64,000 nucleotides of DNA, from contig OZ020303.1 in the NCBI GenBank assembly GCA_963971305.1, forward strand, positions 20,519,184 through 20,583,183, written 5' to 3'. Each line of letters starts with the position of its first letter. Positions within the stretch are counted from its first letter, which is position 1. Source of the stretch: Arcuatula senhousia. Taxonomy: Eukaryota > Mollusca > Bivalvia > Mytilida > Mytilidae. Shown here one piece after another: positions 12,190 to 25,364 of the stretch. Both the position numbers and the translations under genes were made by a program. The notes beneath the pieces were generated by a model that searched no databases, was not told where the DNA came from, and worked only from the letters and a program-made list of their open reading frames with translations.

Positions 12190-13450
12190 GCTGAGCGCAG
12201 CATGATACGACCGCAACATGTTGAACCCTGTACGGTGGAGGCCCAATATGGATTGTCAAATGCTTTGGACACATGCAGCCCATGGTGGACTTACAAAGCT
12301 TTTTGACGCATGCATCCTGTGGTGGACTTAAAAATGCATTTTTGACACATATATATTTACATCAACATCTCATATAAAATGCCTTATTTATATACATGTA
12401 CATGTATCAATTTACAATTTTGGCCCTTTGACCCCTTATTTTTCAAAAATGATAAAAGATATTGCAAATCAGATTAAAATATTAGGCAGAAATTTTCACA
12501 AGGAATCCAATGAAAAAAGATTTTGAAAATCGGACCACAAATAAAAAAGATAATTTTATGGGCGTGGCCTGTCTTTAGCCCCCTGTAACAATGTAATGGT
12601 GAAATAAATATCAAAATCATTGACACATTTAGTAGATAGAATTTAATTATGAATTCAGTAAAAAAAGAATTTTAAAAATCAAATGAATAATAAACATTCT
12701 ACAATAGTTTTGTCAATACACCCGTTTGAGTGCTTTTTGGTCCTTTTTTCTAAAACAGTAGGGGCCACAAACCCCAAATACAAAAGCAACATTCCTTTAG
12801 TGGCTATAATAATCATATTAAAACTTCATAACAATGGGCAGGTCCACTTCAACTTAATTTTTGGTATAAAACTATTCGCCTTGACAAACTTTTAAAAATG
12901 GCGTTTTTGGCCCCTTTGACCCCTAATTTCTCAAAAACGGTAAGAGATATTGCAAATCTGATTGAAAAACACATGCAGGGATTTTCACAAGGTTTCCAAT
13001 GAAAAAAAGATTTTGAAAATCGGACCACAAATAAAAAAGTCAATTTTTTGGGTGTGGCCCCTTTTTGACCCCCAGTAGCAATGAAACAGTGCAATATATA
13101 TCAAAACCATTGACACATTTTGTTGACAGAATTTAATGATGAGTTCAATAAAAAAAGAATTTTTAAAATCAAATGAATAATTATCATTCTACAACAGTTT
13201 TGTCAATACACCCATAATAGCCCTTTTTGGCCCTTTTTTCTAAAATGGTAGGGGCCACAATCCCCAAATACAATACTAACCTTCCTTTAGTGGTAACAAA
13301 CATCATATCAAAATTTCATAACATTCGGTCAACATTAACTCAAGTTATCACACGGAAACCAAAGTGTCCCCAGACGACGACGACGACAACAACGACGACG
13401 ACGACATCGCCATAACATTATACGATCGCAAAAATGTTGCGGTCGTATAA
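12190..13450 (+). mobile_element. Hairpin-ended element, copy 1 (GACGAC microsatellite)
   Basis: It starts near ACGCTGAGCGCAGCATGATA, contains two diverged internal units of roughly 500 bp ('ggccccttttga', 'gattttgaaaatcggaccac'), a (GAC/AAC)n microsatellite at 13375-13405, and ends in a hairpin TTATACGATCGCAA...TTGCGGTCGTATAA (13418-13450). GATACGACCGCAACATG near the start is the inverted partner of the end. The same element lies inverted at 32251-33205. Confidence 0.85.
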
Positions 13451-13464
13451 AAAGGAAAATTTAC

Positions 13465-13491
13465 ATTTCCATCTGATAGTGCCCCATTGCT
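13465..13491 (-). CDS. Possible 27-nt microexon of the left-hand membrane-protein gene
   Basis: On the minus strand, TTCAG precedes 27 bases reading SNGALSDGN, followed by GTAAAT. Both phases are 0, as needed by the next exon at 10566-10608. It starts 15 bases from a repeat hairpin. The short length makes this tentative. Confidence 0.3.
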
Positions 13492-13499
13492 CTGAAGAT

Positions 13500-14480
13500 A
13501 TTTCTAAAAATTTGTGAAAATCTTGTTTTTCAGAGACTTTTAAGCATTCTTAACTAAAAAAAGAGGGACCACTGTGTCCAGTGTTTTGAAAAAAATATTA
13601 AAATTTTTATTTTTTCTACTATTCTATACATATTATTTCCACTTTAAAAATATAATTAAAAAATATGAAGTATTTATTTCAAATTTTTGTTGTTAAAATC
13701 TTTACAAAGTCAAATAGAAAGCAATTAAAATTTCAAACATAGCATATATACATGATATATTAAAGTTATGACGGGTGCACAAAAAGATGCTCTGTCAAAC
13801 TCTGAGTTTTGGACAACCCATCTACCTTAAACATTTTGTTTTCTAATTTACAAAATAATGTGATGCCCTTAAAATCTGTAAAATGACACTTGAAAATGCT
13901 ATTCATTCGTAATGAGGCATGTATACATGTTAATGGTTTGACAAAAGTCATGAAGTTTAATGTTCAAAACTTTGGTCAAACTCAATTAAATACAATTTAT
14001 GGATGCTAAATGGTCATTATTTTACAATATTCAAAAGGAAGTTTTTTTTTATCATTTAACCCTATCCCTTAAGCTTGGTGTACATTGTCATTGTAAAGAG
14101 AATAGAAAGCAGGAAAATCAACCTTTAACTGCCTTTATTCCTGGATGTTTAGCTATGGCAACTTTATTGCAAGAGTTGTAAATCAGCATTATTTTACAGC
14201 CTTACACATGTAACATATATGTGATCTGAACTAGAAGATGATATATTATCTAAAATCAAAGGTGTGTCATGATTATTAGTCCTGGCTTAAAAACAAAAGG
14301 TAACATCTCTGGTGTCTTTCTTTAATAAATGAATACTCTTTAAAATGAACAAGTTATCTCCAAGATCAACTTCCTTGTAGGAAAATTGGTTTGATATGGC
14401 TCATCACACCTTTCAAATTTGACATTTCAAAATAGAAAAATAACAAACTTTTCAATGATTGCATTTGTATACCTGGCTAG
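13500..14480. other. No gene recognised
   Basis: AT-rich sequence without convincing exons, inverted ends or tandem structure. Confidence 0.5.
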
Positions 14481-14489
14481 GCAAGTAAG

Positions 14490-14904
14490 TCAAGTCAAGT
14501 AAACTTTATTTGAAGTAGGTACACATATAACAATAAAATATAGCTCTGTATAGCTTTTGTTTCGACTGGAGTTCGCGTTGTTGATTGATATTCAGTTATT
14601 TTGTGTTTCCATGTTTTACATGTTGTCTGTTTTTGTCCTGTTCTTGTTGGTGTTTACTGGTTTTGTCTCTGCCCTTTCGGACTTTTGACATTCGGATACC
14701 CCATTGGTACCTCTGCTTCTTCAAAAACTGACATACATTAAGTTAAGACAATACATACAGAACACAAAGCACATGACATAAGACATGAAACATATACACG
14801 GATCACATACAACGTAGCAAATAAACACAGAAGCAGAATAACTAAAACATGCATACCTATATAAAAGATGGACTAATGGACAAAAACAAAAACATTAAAA
14901 AAGC

Positions 14905-14945
<41 letters not shown>

Positions 14946-15200
14946 GAGAGAGAGACAGACAGACTATCAGCTTAGATTGGTTAAACTATTTTTAGAAAGA
15001 GCAAGAACATCCCTCCTCCTCCCATTTACTAATTAAACTTTTAAACTGATTTATTCCCATATACCCTCTTAGTTCATTTGGAAGTTGATTCCATAGTTTA
15101 GCTGTCCCAATAGCTGACCGAATGTAGACCATACCTGGTCGTGTATGGTCGAGTTGAAATTTGACAGAATGATTTTAAGCTCTTTAAGTGCATGTATAAG
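14490..15200 (-). pseudogene. LINE 3' remnant (reverse transcriptase C-terminus)
   Basis: Read on the minus strand, 15170-14990 encodes KFQLDHTRPGMVYIRSAIG followed by TAKLWNQLPNEL, then FKSLISKWEEEG and a stop. This is the typical extreme C-terminus of metazoan non-LTR reverse transcriptases (LWNxLP then FK). The 3' UTR continues to an A/T-rich tail near 14490 and is interrupted by a dispersed repeat (about 14545-14725, ending 'ccccattggtacctctgc') and a (GA)n tract. The rest of the element is missing. Confidence 0.75.
14910..14963. repeat. (GA)n / (GACA)n microsatellite
   Basis: GAGAGA runs interrupted by GACAGACA blocks. Confidence 0.9.
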
Positions 15201-15654
15201 GATATTATAATCAAACTCTTTGTGTTGTTTATGATTTCTTTTTACATTTCCAACTTTACAACCAAAAGAAGCCAGGGAAAAACTCCCTACATGTTTACAT
15301 ACTTGTGCATATAATTTCTTTTTTAAAGTTTCTAAAATATTTAATGAATATAAGGATCAATGAATAGGTCATATCCGGAAAAAGCCAAACACTAACCCAG
15401 CGCACCATATGTTTTGCAAATTCAGAATTTATAACTTGATCAAAATAGAGCTTTAATGCAAAAAAAATGAAGAAATATCTCACACCTGTTTTGAGAAAAT
15501 TGAAGTTGAAAATACATTGAATGCTATGGAAAACTGTCTGTTTGTACCTGGGTAGGTACAAATGAAACAATTATGACAAGTCATAAGTTTTGGCGGTGGA
15601 TAAAAATCTAGCACAGTATTGTTATTAGCAAATAGAAGGTTGGATCCAAAAAAC

Positions 15655-15960
15655 TAGTTTAACCCCGCCACATTTTATATGTGCCTGTCCTAAGCCAGGA
15701 AACTTTGCCAAAGCCTTTGTTTGTCCTTGTCATTCTATGTTAACTGTTTTATGTCAAGAATTGAGTCTTTCGTTGATGATTTAGGGATTGGTTTTGATAC
15801 TTTTGTGTTGTATTATAAGTCTTGGGCCAATGCAAGACGGTAAGCAGTGACCTATGGTCATGTTGAAGACTGCTTGCTATTTTCCGTTGTGATTTTTTGA
15901 ATTGCTGTTTGTTTATGTTTGTTGTGTCGCGTACACTTATTCCACATCTCAATATCGTAT
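15655..15960. repeat. Dispersed repeat, copy 1
   Basis: This starts 'tttaaccccgccacatttta', passes 'gtgcctgtcctaagccagga' and ends 'cgtacacttattccacat'. A second copy in the same orientation lies at 25365-25660. Length and boundaries suggest a SINE-like or non-autonomous element, but no A or B box or tail was identified. Confidence 0.65.
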
Positions 15961-15989
15961 ATTGAATGAAATTTAGCATTGTGAATTAT

Positions 15990-17080
15990 TGAAAACATAA
16001 CAACATTTCACAGACAAAAATTTCGTTATATCATAAAAGGTGTTTGTGTAGTTTCAATTTTTCATGCAATGGCCATATTTGGAAATATACGGATAAAAAT
16101 GGTGATAACAGGCCAATTGGGACATCAACTTGACATTTTGTGGCATATTTGGGTATCTAAGAACCCATTCTATAGAATCGAAGACAAAGAAAGCTTTTAA
16201 AGTAACAAACGAAAATTTTAGCCATTTCCGGAGTTGAACTTTTGTGTTCAGTTATAATTTCCATCAAACATTGTAAAAAAAAACCTGCAAAACCAAGATC
16301 TTATCTATGGATTAGGAAAAGTGAAAGGCGGCTGTGTTGCAATAATTCATTAATCAACTTTACAATACTTGTACTATTTAAAGTACTTTAACTATGCACA
16401 TATATGTAAACATTCAATATAATGCTTCTATATTTTTATTGCAAACTGATCAATAAATTATAAAAGTTATAAACGATGATTTAAACTCCTGTACCTGTTC
16501 AGACTCATTTTAAAGATGTGTTTAAATCATGTTTTATGATACAATTAAATTCAAAAGCTATCATTAAAGTGATGAAAATTGTAAGACATCATGTTTGTAC
16601 ATGTATAACACCAGTGATTAAATGCGCAATATGTTATTTCGATGATTGAAACTCAGAAAGCATTGAATCCTTAATAATTTTAGATAATAAAAAGATAGAA
16701 AAAGTTTCACTTCACTATCATGACTATCAAATCAATTATTTTTGAACTTATATATGCAGTTTTTTTTTTAATTTCAGTATATCAAACAAGGTATTAATCA
16801 GATCAAGACACAATTGTGTCTAAGTTACATGAACATATATACATGTATGGGGGTGGTAAATGGCTATTTTCGTGCAATGATTTTGCCTTTTTTATTCATG
16901 TTTACATGATTTTGATTTTTATTTCTCGTGTTGACTTGGTTGTACTTGCTCTGTTGTTTGCCAGCATTTTAGCCCTGTGTTTCGTTTTGGACAACCCATT
17001 TCTTGTCCCTGAGCATCTTTTTTGCTGTAGAATCTGAGATGTGTTGAAATCAGTTTCTTTTCTCTAAAACTTTTCAAAAA
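15990..17080. other. No gene recognised
   Basis: AT-rich sequence; no exon, tandem array or inverted ends could be supported. Confidence 0.5.
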
Positions 17081-17084
17081 AGTC

Positions 17085-17275
17085 AAAGTCGGCTCAGAAA
17101 TCAGGAAGTAGATGGTCGACTGACCTGGAAAGGGGAGGACTGGTACATCTTATCATGCGAAATCTGTTTAACAAATTTGAAATCAATCTCTTCAGTAGAA
17201 ACTGAGAAATTGTACCAGACGGACAGACAAGGTGATTGCAATATAGCCCCTTTTTTTACAAGTGGTAAAATTAAT
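17085..17275 (+). mobile_element. Fragment of the ATACCCCCACTCG element
   Basis: This holds a single internal unit ('gtcggctcagaaatcaggaa' to 'agaaactgagaaatt') followed by GACGGACAGACAAGG and 'tgattgcaatatagcccc'. It is the last unit plus microsatellite of the family seen complete at 52356-53255. The terminal hairpin has decayed. Confidence 0.75.
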
Positions 17276-19095
17276 TATCATACAGGAATGAGCAGACCAA
17301 CTTTTTTATAAATGAAAATTTAAGAGTAGACAAAGAAATAGATAATGCCAATATTGTAAAATATGTGAACATATAATTAAAAAGTCTTCAAAGGGAAATT
17401 TAATACTCTAGCACACTTATCCTTTTTTTTTCAAACATGCCCTTGCCGGCAAGCGGCACAAATTCGGCTACATCATTGTATTTTGTACAGAGTTGTTTAT
17501 ATCATACAGATTGACCAATACAATTGTTCAAACTTAACCTTTAAAAATTCTAACAATCCACAAAAAGTATTAATTAAATGAAAAAAAATATACTAACAAC
17601 AAATTTTAGTTTCCATTGCTAAAACAAGTCCATGCGATAATTTGCTGTATTTTGATTGGATGTAAAAAGTTTGTACGAATAGCCGCACAGCTAATCTGTC
17701 TATACAAACTGTTTATACTAATTTAGAACCACTGCCTATATACATTTTAGTACAATTAATTTAAGTATAACAATGTTTTAAGCTCTTCCATTTAAAAAGA
17801 TGCCAAAACAAATACATGTACATGTACAGTAAATCTGCGTAATCATAGATCTATATATTAAATAGATTTGCAAATTGGTGAAATCTCATAATATCTCATG
17901 CCAATAAACGAGATTTCATACAAAAACAATTTAAAAAGTACAACTTTATACTGTAATATCTCAAAAAGCATATAAGATTTTTACATGATTCTTTTTTACA
18001 GCCATCCTTAAATGTTTTAAGATTTTACTTGTGTTAAAATAACTTCCGAACATTTGAAACTCTAGAGGAGTTTCAAAAATAGCCCATACTACCCTAGTTT
18101 TTATGAAAATACATTTTTTTACAAAATTTTTGTAAAGTTTTCACTTTAAATTGTCACAAAATGTTTATTTCTTAATCAAATTAAATAAAATTCTCACACA
18201 GATATTCCTTAATCTTTTCTCTGTTTAATGCAATTTATTCTGATTAATTCCATAGAAAGGCATTGAAGTAGTTGGAAAAATAAACAAACTCTCATTTATC
18301 AACCAGTGATATTTTCACACAAATACAAGTTTCAAATCTATTTAATATACAGGTCTATGGCGTAATGCATTCGTGCTGCAGATTAACAGCTTAGAAGTAC
18401 ATTGTAGAAGTACATGTATAATGTCTGATTTTGTTTTTTCAAGCACAGTATAGGGAGAAAAATATTATGCATGGACAACCGTTCTGATTTTTCACTATAT
18501 CTTAGTCTATTAAGCATTGTTTACACTAGCAACTTACTTCTGATTCACAACTTATTTCTCTAAATTCTCCTCTGTAAACATTCCATAACAAACAGAAAAT
18601 TAATGAAAAAAGTAGCATACTCTAACTAATTCACCACTAACACTTGTTTTACCATTCAACCCAAATCATAGAATAAAACATTGTGTACCCAATGAACTGA
18701 AACATTTGTTGACATTTAAAAGTGGAGGGAAATTGGAACATCTGATAACCAATGCAACGCATCATAAATATATTTTCACAATTATTAATTGCATTTGGAA
18801 TCTTGAAATTTAGAATCAGGCGATTGTTGGAATTTCATGCTTGAACTTTTAGTTTTTAAATCTGTGATTCTACCTTTGAAAATGCCGACGTTGACTCAAC
18901 GTTAATGAGTTATGATTTTAGCTTTAATTAGTACACTCAACCACCAAACCGACCAGAAAAGGTGGCACTTGCTTCTGAATTCGGAATAGCGTAACACCAT
19001 TTTGCCAAATTAGACAGAAAATTAAAAAGAATAAATGAATAAATAAATATATGTATATAAAAACAAATATCAAGGCTTGAAATAAAACAAAAACC
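17276..19095. other. No gene recognised
   Basis: AT-rich sequence with no supported feature. A minus-strand open stretch near 18935-18975 was too short to call. Confidence 0.5.
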
Positions 19096-22000
19096 AATAA
19101 GTTTGAGAAAGTGAAGAGCTTACCACCTATTGGAAAAGCTGATCATGATGTAATCTTATGTGATGTTAGATCTAAACAGCCACGACGAGTTATACATCTG
19201 TGGAAAAAGGCAGATGCAGAATCCATCAGAAAAGAAATTACAAACAGTTACCCAAATTTTTGCGAAGGGAACAAGCCTATAAATGAAATCTCTTCTTCTT
19301 CTTCCAATACTGTCCACATTCAACTCTTTGAATATTCTGACAGGTGTGCGCATATGGTTAAAAACTGGATAAAAACAATTTGTATGCAGATTTAGATGGT
19401 ACTTGTCACTTGAGCTTTGAAGGACTCAAGTGACTCTGCTCCGGCGATGTCTGGTGGTAGTTTGTTCCAATCCTTCACAGTATTGACGAAGAAGGACCAT
19501 TTCCTGCTGTCTTTTGTTGCTCTTTGGATTTGGAAACCATGTGTACTGCCTAATCTGGTGCTCCTTGTTGGTCTCTGTAGATATTTTGTTTTGTCAATGG
19601 CAACCAGATCGTTGGTGATTTTGTACATCATGATGAGTCTTGCTTCTTTTCGTCTAGTTTCCATACTTTTCCACCCTAGTTCTTTGATCATTTCGCTGAC
19701 ACTTGATCGGTTTCTATACTTTCCTGTCACATATCGTGCTGCTCTCCTTTGCACCTTTTCTATTTTGTCCTTATGGTTTTGTTGGTATGGATCCCACACA
19801 GTTGTAGCATATTCCATTTGTGGTCTGACTAGACTTTTATAAGCCTGTTCTTTGATGGATTTGGATCCTATATGTAGATTTCGATGTAGGAATCCCAGGC
19901 TTCTACTCGCTTTGTTGCTGATGCTGTTGACATGTTCACCCCAGTCTAGATCGTGTGTGATGGTACATCCCAAGTACTTTACTGATGTTTCATGCCTGAG
20001 TTTATGACCATGCAGTTTGTATTCATGTATCCTTGGATTTTTCTTTTTGGTGACTGTCAGTACACTGCATTTTTCTGGATGGAACTCCATTTTCCATGAT
20101 CTTTCCCATTCTTCAAGTTTCTCTAGATCTTTTTGGAGCTTCTTGCAGTCTTGCTCAGATGTTATTGTCATGTATATGACTGTGTCGTCTGCAAATAGTC
20201 TTACTTTTGAGTGTAGGCCTTTTGGTAAATCATTTATATAGAAAAGGAAGAGGCTTGGTCCCAGGACTGATCCTTGTGGTACTCCCGATTCTACTTTAAC
20301 CTTATCAGATGATTTTCCTTCCACAACTACTGTTTGTGTTCTATTTGTGAGGAAGTCTTTTATCCAACTGTTTGTTTCATTTCTAATACCGTAGTGATGT
20401 AGCTTGTGTAGTAGCAGACTGTGGGATACCTTGTCAAATGCTTTAGAGAAATCTAAAACTATGATGTCTGTTTGTTGTCCATTTTCTAAATTCTTTGTTA
20501 TATCATCTATGCATTCTAGGAGTTGTGTTTCACACGATCTTTTACTCCGAAATCCATGCTGTAGTGGATATAGTATATTGTATGCCTCAGCGTGCTTCAT
20601 GATGTTGCTTGTTACAATATGTTCTAGGATCTTACAACATATGCAGGTGAGAGATATTGGCCTGTAGTTTGCTGGAACATATTTCTGGCCTTTTTTGAAA
20701 GCTGGTGTGATGTTTGCAGTACGCCAGTCGTCTGGTATTTGTCCTATTTTCATAGAGATGAATCTGGAACAGATTTAAGACCATGGTTAGCACTTTGATG
20801 AAACTACACGTACCAACTAAGCTAACAAGTTCCAAGAATACTCATTCATGGATAAATACCGAATTAAAAAGACTCACACGACGTAAAAACAGAGCACATA
20901 AGAAAGCCAAGAAAACCAACAATGTAAAGGACTGGTCCCGTTACCAAAAACTCAAGGCATCCAGTCAGAAACAATTAAGAGCAGCAAAAGACAACTATCT
21001 ACAAGACGTCATATGTGAGGACTCAAAGAGATTTTGGGCATATATAAAACACCAGAAACAGGACTCAAATGGAATATCACCACTCAAATGATCTGATGGA
21101 CTGCTACATAGCGATGGACCAACAAAAGCCGAAATCTTAAACAGACAATTCCATTCTGTCTATACTCAAGAAGATACCACTAGTATGCCATCAAAAGGTA
21201 CCAGTCCACACTCGGCCATGAACACCATCCAGGTCGGAGTAAATGGAGTAGAAAAATTACTGAAAGGACTAAATGTACATAAAGCAGCAGGGCCAGATGC
21301 TGTACCAACTAGGTTCCTGCATGATTTTGCCACCGAAATTGCACCTATAATGACCAAGATCTTTCAGACATCACTAGAAAGCGGAAAGATACCAGACGAC
21401 TGGAGAGAAGCAGCAATAGTACCCATCGTTAAGAAAGGGGAACGACAACTTGCATCAAACTATCGTCCTGTATCACTTACATCAGTGTCATGTAAGATAT
21501 TAGAGCACATAGTACATAGCCAGATCATGAAGCACTATGATAACAACAGCATCCTTACAGACACTCAACATGGTTTCCGACGACGTACGAAGGTCATGTG
21601 AATCCCAATTGCTTATCACAGTAGACAGCATAGCCAAGACTCTAGATAAAGGAGAGCAGGTTGACATCATACTGCTAGATTTTTCTAAAGCCTTCGATAA
21701 GGTGCCCCACCAACGGCTATTACAGAAACTAGAGTACTATGGGGTGAGAGGAACAACATGGCTCTGGATTAAGGATTTCCTATCAAAGAGGACACAGCTA
21801 GTCACACTAGAAGGCCATTCTTCAACCAAAGCTGACGTCATATCCGGAGTCCCCCAGGGAACTGCTCTTTCTCACCTTCATAAATGACCTTCCAGAATAC
21901 ACCTAATCAGATGTTAGATTATTTGCGGATGACGCCTTATTATATAGAAGAATAAAGAACATCAGAGATTCAGAACAACTACAACAAGATCTCACTTCAC

Positions 22001-22876
22001 TAGGACATTGGGAACAACAATGGCAAATGGAATTCCATCCGCAAAAGTGCACAGTCATCCGTGTCACTAAGAAACAACGACCAATCCAACATCAATTCAG
22101 ACTACATGGACACATTCTAGAGACCGTACCTAGTGGTAAATACCTAGGAGTGACATTAAACCACCAACTGAACTGGACAGAGCACATTAGTAACATCAGA
22201 TCAAAAGCCTCCAAAACAATAGGGTTCCTACGCCGCAATATCCGTGGATGTAAACCAGACATCAAAGCTTCTGCCTACAGAACCATGGTTAGACCCACGT
22301 TAGAATATGCAGCCACCGTTTGGGATCCCTATCAGCGGTCCAACATACAACACTTGGAGAATGTGCAACGAAACGCAGCCAGATTCGTCAAAGGAAACTA
22401 CTACGACAGAACTCCTGGCTGTGTAACATCAATGCTAGAAGAGTTACAGTGGGAACCCCTAGAAGAACGCCGACTAAGATCAAGGCTAGTCATGATGTAT
22501 AAGATCAACCATGACCTTATCGACATTCCAGCTGCATCCTACTTAACATCAGGTGATGCCAGAACCAGGGGAACCACCAACTATAGACAACCACACACCA
22601 ACACCAACATTTACAAGTTCTCGTTCTTTCCCAGAACCATCAGGGATTGGAACAGCCTTCCAGACAGTGCCAGGAATGCCAGTAACATCGAGGCATTCAA
22701 GGGGCAGCTAACCAACATCATAGCTGCCTCTTACCAGCCATAGACAGCTAGAGGCCATGTTTTTAACTGTATATACTTTGGATTGATTTTAGTTGTAAAT
22801 ACGAGGCTTTTAGCTGTGTTCCGGGTGCTATTTACACTCAGTATGAGGCCGGCACGTATCTGGAAGAAGAAGAAGT
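19096..22876 (+). pseudogene. Outer LINE, 5'-truncated and interrupted (endonuclease end, linker, reverse transcriptase)
   Basis: Segment 19096-19291 encodes the end of an APE-type endonuclease (SLPPIGKADHDV, then HLWKKADAESIRKEI). Frame and target sequence resume at about 20758-20766 with IWNRFKTMVSTLMKLHVPTK, the usual endonuclease-to-RT linker, then the RT: ASNYRPVSL, DFSKAFDKVPH, SGVPQG, RLFADDALLY and a C-terminus ending at 22743. Breaks are an in-frame TGA at 21088, a frameshift near 21590, a small deletion with frameshift near 21860 that removes residues after SGVPQGT, and a TAA near 21904. The 3' UTR ends in (GAA)n at 22862-22876. The element belongs to the jockey/CR1-like group; the clade is not resolved. 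It is dead. Confidence 0.85.
19292..20757 (-). mobile_element. Inner LINE copy, 5'-truncated, inserted into the outer LINE
   Basis: One uninterrupted frame (20753 to 19392, 453 residues) covers the reverse transcriptase from GQIPDDWR through ANYRPISL, DFSKAFDKVSH, SGVPQGSVLGP and VRLFADDTVIY to the C-terminal domain. It lacks endonuclease and the RT N-terminus, so it is a 5' truncation, and the ATG is only the first internal Met. The 3' end carries the (GAAGAA) tail at 19292-19305 (read as CTT on the plus strand). The flanks ATGAAATCT (19283-19291) and ATGAATCT (20758-20765) look like the target duplication. Motifs are close to those of the outer LINE, so both belong to one family. Confidence 0.85.
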
Positions 22877-23536
22877 ATAATTTGTATTGGTTATACCATA
22901 ACTAATTTTAACAGATTAAAATTACCCCTAAAATGAATAAATTAAAATGAATTTACTTGTGAAAAAAAGATAATTCCAACTTGACAAGAACTATGCAGGC
23001 AATAGAAGGCACATTGACGATCAGTATATAAGTCATTTTGAATCAGAAAAATTAATTTGACCATAAATATAAGCCCAAATTAAGTGAAAATATTATGAAA
23101 ATGTGCAAAAGGGCGGGAAAGTTTTTGCGTTATGTTTATTGTATAATAATGATGCATTGAGCAGTGGATCATCAACCACTAGTCACATAGCAAGAAATAA
23201 ATTGGCACTGTTTTTTGTTAATACTATTAACATTTTATTTGCACAAAATCATCATGTAAATTTAAGTATATACACGTACATGGTTAGGGCAAACTAGGAA
23301 CAAGACAAGGTCAATGTTACAAAAATGTAATACAATCCTTTACATTCATTATAATTGTTATTTTTTTTGCTGTGTTATGTAGAGAAGGTATTCTCAATTT
23401 TAATTAAATTTATCAATGCAAAGAAAAGGTCAGTTTCAACGTGTCTTGTTACTCGAGTTCGAAGTAAATGATAAGAGCAAGTGCGAAATAAGTATAATCA
23501 AACCAAAGCTAATATTCTTACACAAATAAGATTATT

Positions 23537-23576
<40 letters not shown>

Positions 23577-24004
23577 AATTAAAGTTTGGTTGAAATTTGT
23601 TCTAGCGTTGGTAATTTTGCGTAAGTTTAATAAAGTAATATCTAATAGATTAGCATTGGCGGACAATTGGGTTGTCGGACTAATGGACTGTCGGAGTACA
23701 GGGTTGTCGGACCAATGGGCTGTCGGACTACCGGGATGTCACCATTTCAATGCCGTCTAAACCATGTGGTCATAATCAGTTGTTATATTTGACGTTCCCG
23801 CGACCCATGGCTTCTTGGTGACTCTCGAGGATGCACAGACGCGCATCTGTTGTAATTCGCAACGTTCTTTGAAGCATTTTTCCCTTGACGACTGCGTTGA
23901 TGTTTCTTTAATACGTATGAAATACTTCAGTTATGCGGCATTCCAAAGTTTAAGGAAGCGATTATCAATTTCGTTTTTTTTAGGATGAGATTCAAAGTTG
24001 TAGA

Positions 24005-24052
<48 letters not shown>

Positions 24053-24230
24053 ACATCTGAATTAATTATATCATTTTTTTTCAACTTGATAACTGATTAT
24101 TTTCTCTCATTTGCCGTTTACATATGTTTATGTATTTCATTTTGATTGTATTATTATGACCATAAAACAGATAGTTATGGTAATTTTGTTTATTTAGCAC
24201 ACAAGTTTAAAAACAATCCATTGGAAATGA
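22877..24230. other. Intergenic sequence with poly-A, poly-T and a small tandem repeat
   Basis: It holds a 34-base A run (23541-23574), a degenerate tandem repeat built from TGTCGGAC(T/C)AATGGnCT (about 23650-23745) and a 45-base T run (24007-24051). No gene is evident. The homopolymers could be old retroposon tails, but no body was identified. Confidence 0.7.
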
Positions 24231-25000
24231 AACAAGAGGCTCCCAGGAGCCTGAATCGCCCACCTGGCTTCAATATTCAACATTGCCAACAGCCCGTCAT
24301 TAAATGAAACTGTTGGAAAGTTCTATAAAGCTGAGCATTTCAGCAAACAAATGTAGTGTGGTTCAATCTTCTATTGTATACAATCTTTCACGTACAATCC
24401 ACTATTTTTGGCATTTAAGTTGCCATAACTCCGATAATGGTCATCTGTCAATTTTGGTCTAATGGACAATTTTGTAGAGTTCAATTGCTTGAACATTAAA
24501 GCAAGCAAAACCTAATTCCTATCTTTTATGGTTCACAATCTACAAGGCCAAAACCTATATTTTTAGGGTTTAAGGGACCATAACCCCTATAAGATGTTAT
24601 CTGACAATTTCAACCTAATGGAAATTTTGTAGAGCTGAATTAGCTGTACATTTAAGCAAGCAAAACCTTTTCTCTATCTTCTATCGTTCACAATTTATAA
24701 GGCTAACACCACTATTTTTGCGTTTAAGGGACCATAACCCCTATAGGGGGTCTTCTGACAATGTCGACCTAACGGACAACTTTGTAGATCTTGACCTGCT
24801 AATCACTTTTACCCTGCCAGAATTTTGATTTCTGTCACTGTTTTGGAGTTATTTTGAGCTATTTGCTGTTTTACCCCCCCCCCTGTTCTATTTTTAGCAA
24901 CGGTGGCCATGTTTTTTATCGGATCAATTAAAAATAAAGATCGTTTGTAGCGAACATGTCATATATCATTCCTGCAAAGTTTCAGTTAAAACCTTTAAAC
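24231..25000. mobile_element. Truncated relative of the 6169-7703 element
   Basis: It starts CAAGAGGCTCCCAGGAGCCT with the same AGGCTCC..GGAGCCT hairpin and 'cgcccacctgg', then has diverged 'gggaccataacccctata' units. The right-hand hairpin end is absent. Confidence 0.7.
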
Positions 25001-25139
25001 CTTTAAGGATTCATCAAATTCTAACTAAACTGTATTTTATTCCCCCTTTCTAAACTCAATACTTTGTACAAAGAATGTCTAGAAAATCCGGTCACTGACC
25101 CAAACTCTAACTGCATTTATAGACTCACCGCTATCGTTC

Positions 25140-25207
25140 TTGATATCGGTTAGAACCGCAATCTTATTCAAAAATCTAGATCTAGTTTTAATTAGATTGC
25201 GGTTCTA
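25140..25207. other. Short inverted repeat
   Basis: AGAACCGCAATCT and AGATTGCGGTTCT flank a palindromic TCTAGATCTAG core. It may be a minimal MITE or a stem. Confidence 0.5.
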
Positions 25208-25364
25208 TAAAGAGTTCATCTACCATTCGTTTGTTCTATTGTCTTTTATCTAAGGTTCTCTCTAGTGGAATTCAGTGAGCGTTGGTCGATTTTATATTTA
25301 TTGTGTATTATTTTTTTTGCTTTTGATTATTGATAGGAGAAAGATTGGGCTTTACAACTACTTT

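Noticed and set aside
19292..22876. Head-to-head LINE pair as a twin-priming (5' inversion) event
   Set aside because: Both orientations contain the same RT region from different copies, and the outer LINE has a piece on each side of the inner one, so nested insertion explains it better.
23541..24051. Poly-A and poly-T runs as the two ends of one inverted retroposon pair
   Set aside because: No matching body or target duplication could be found between or beside them.
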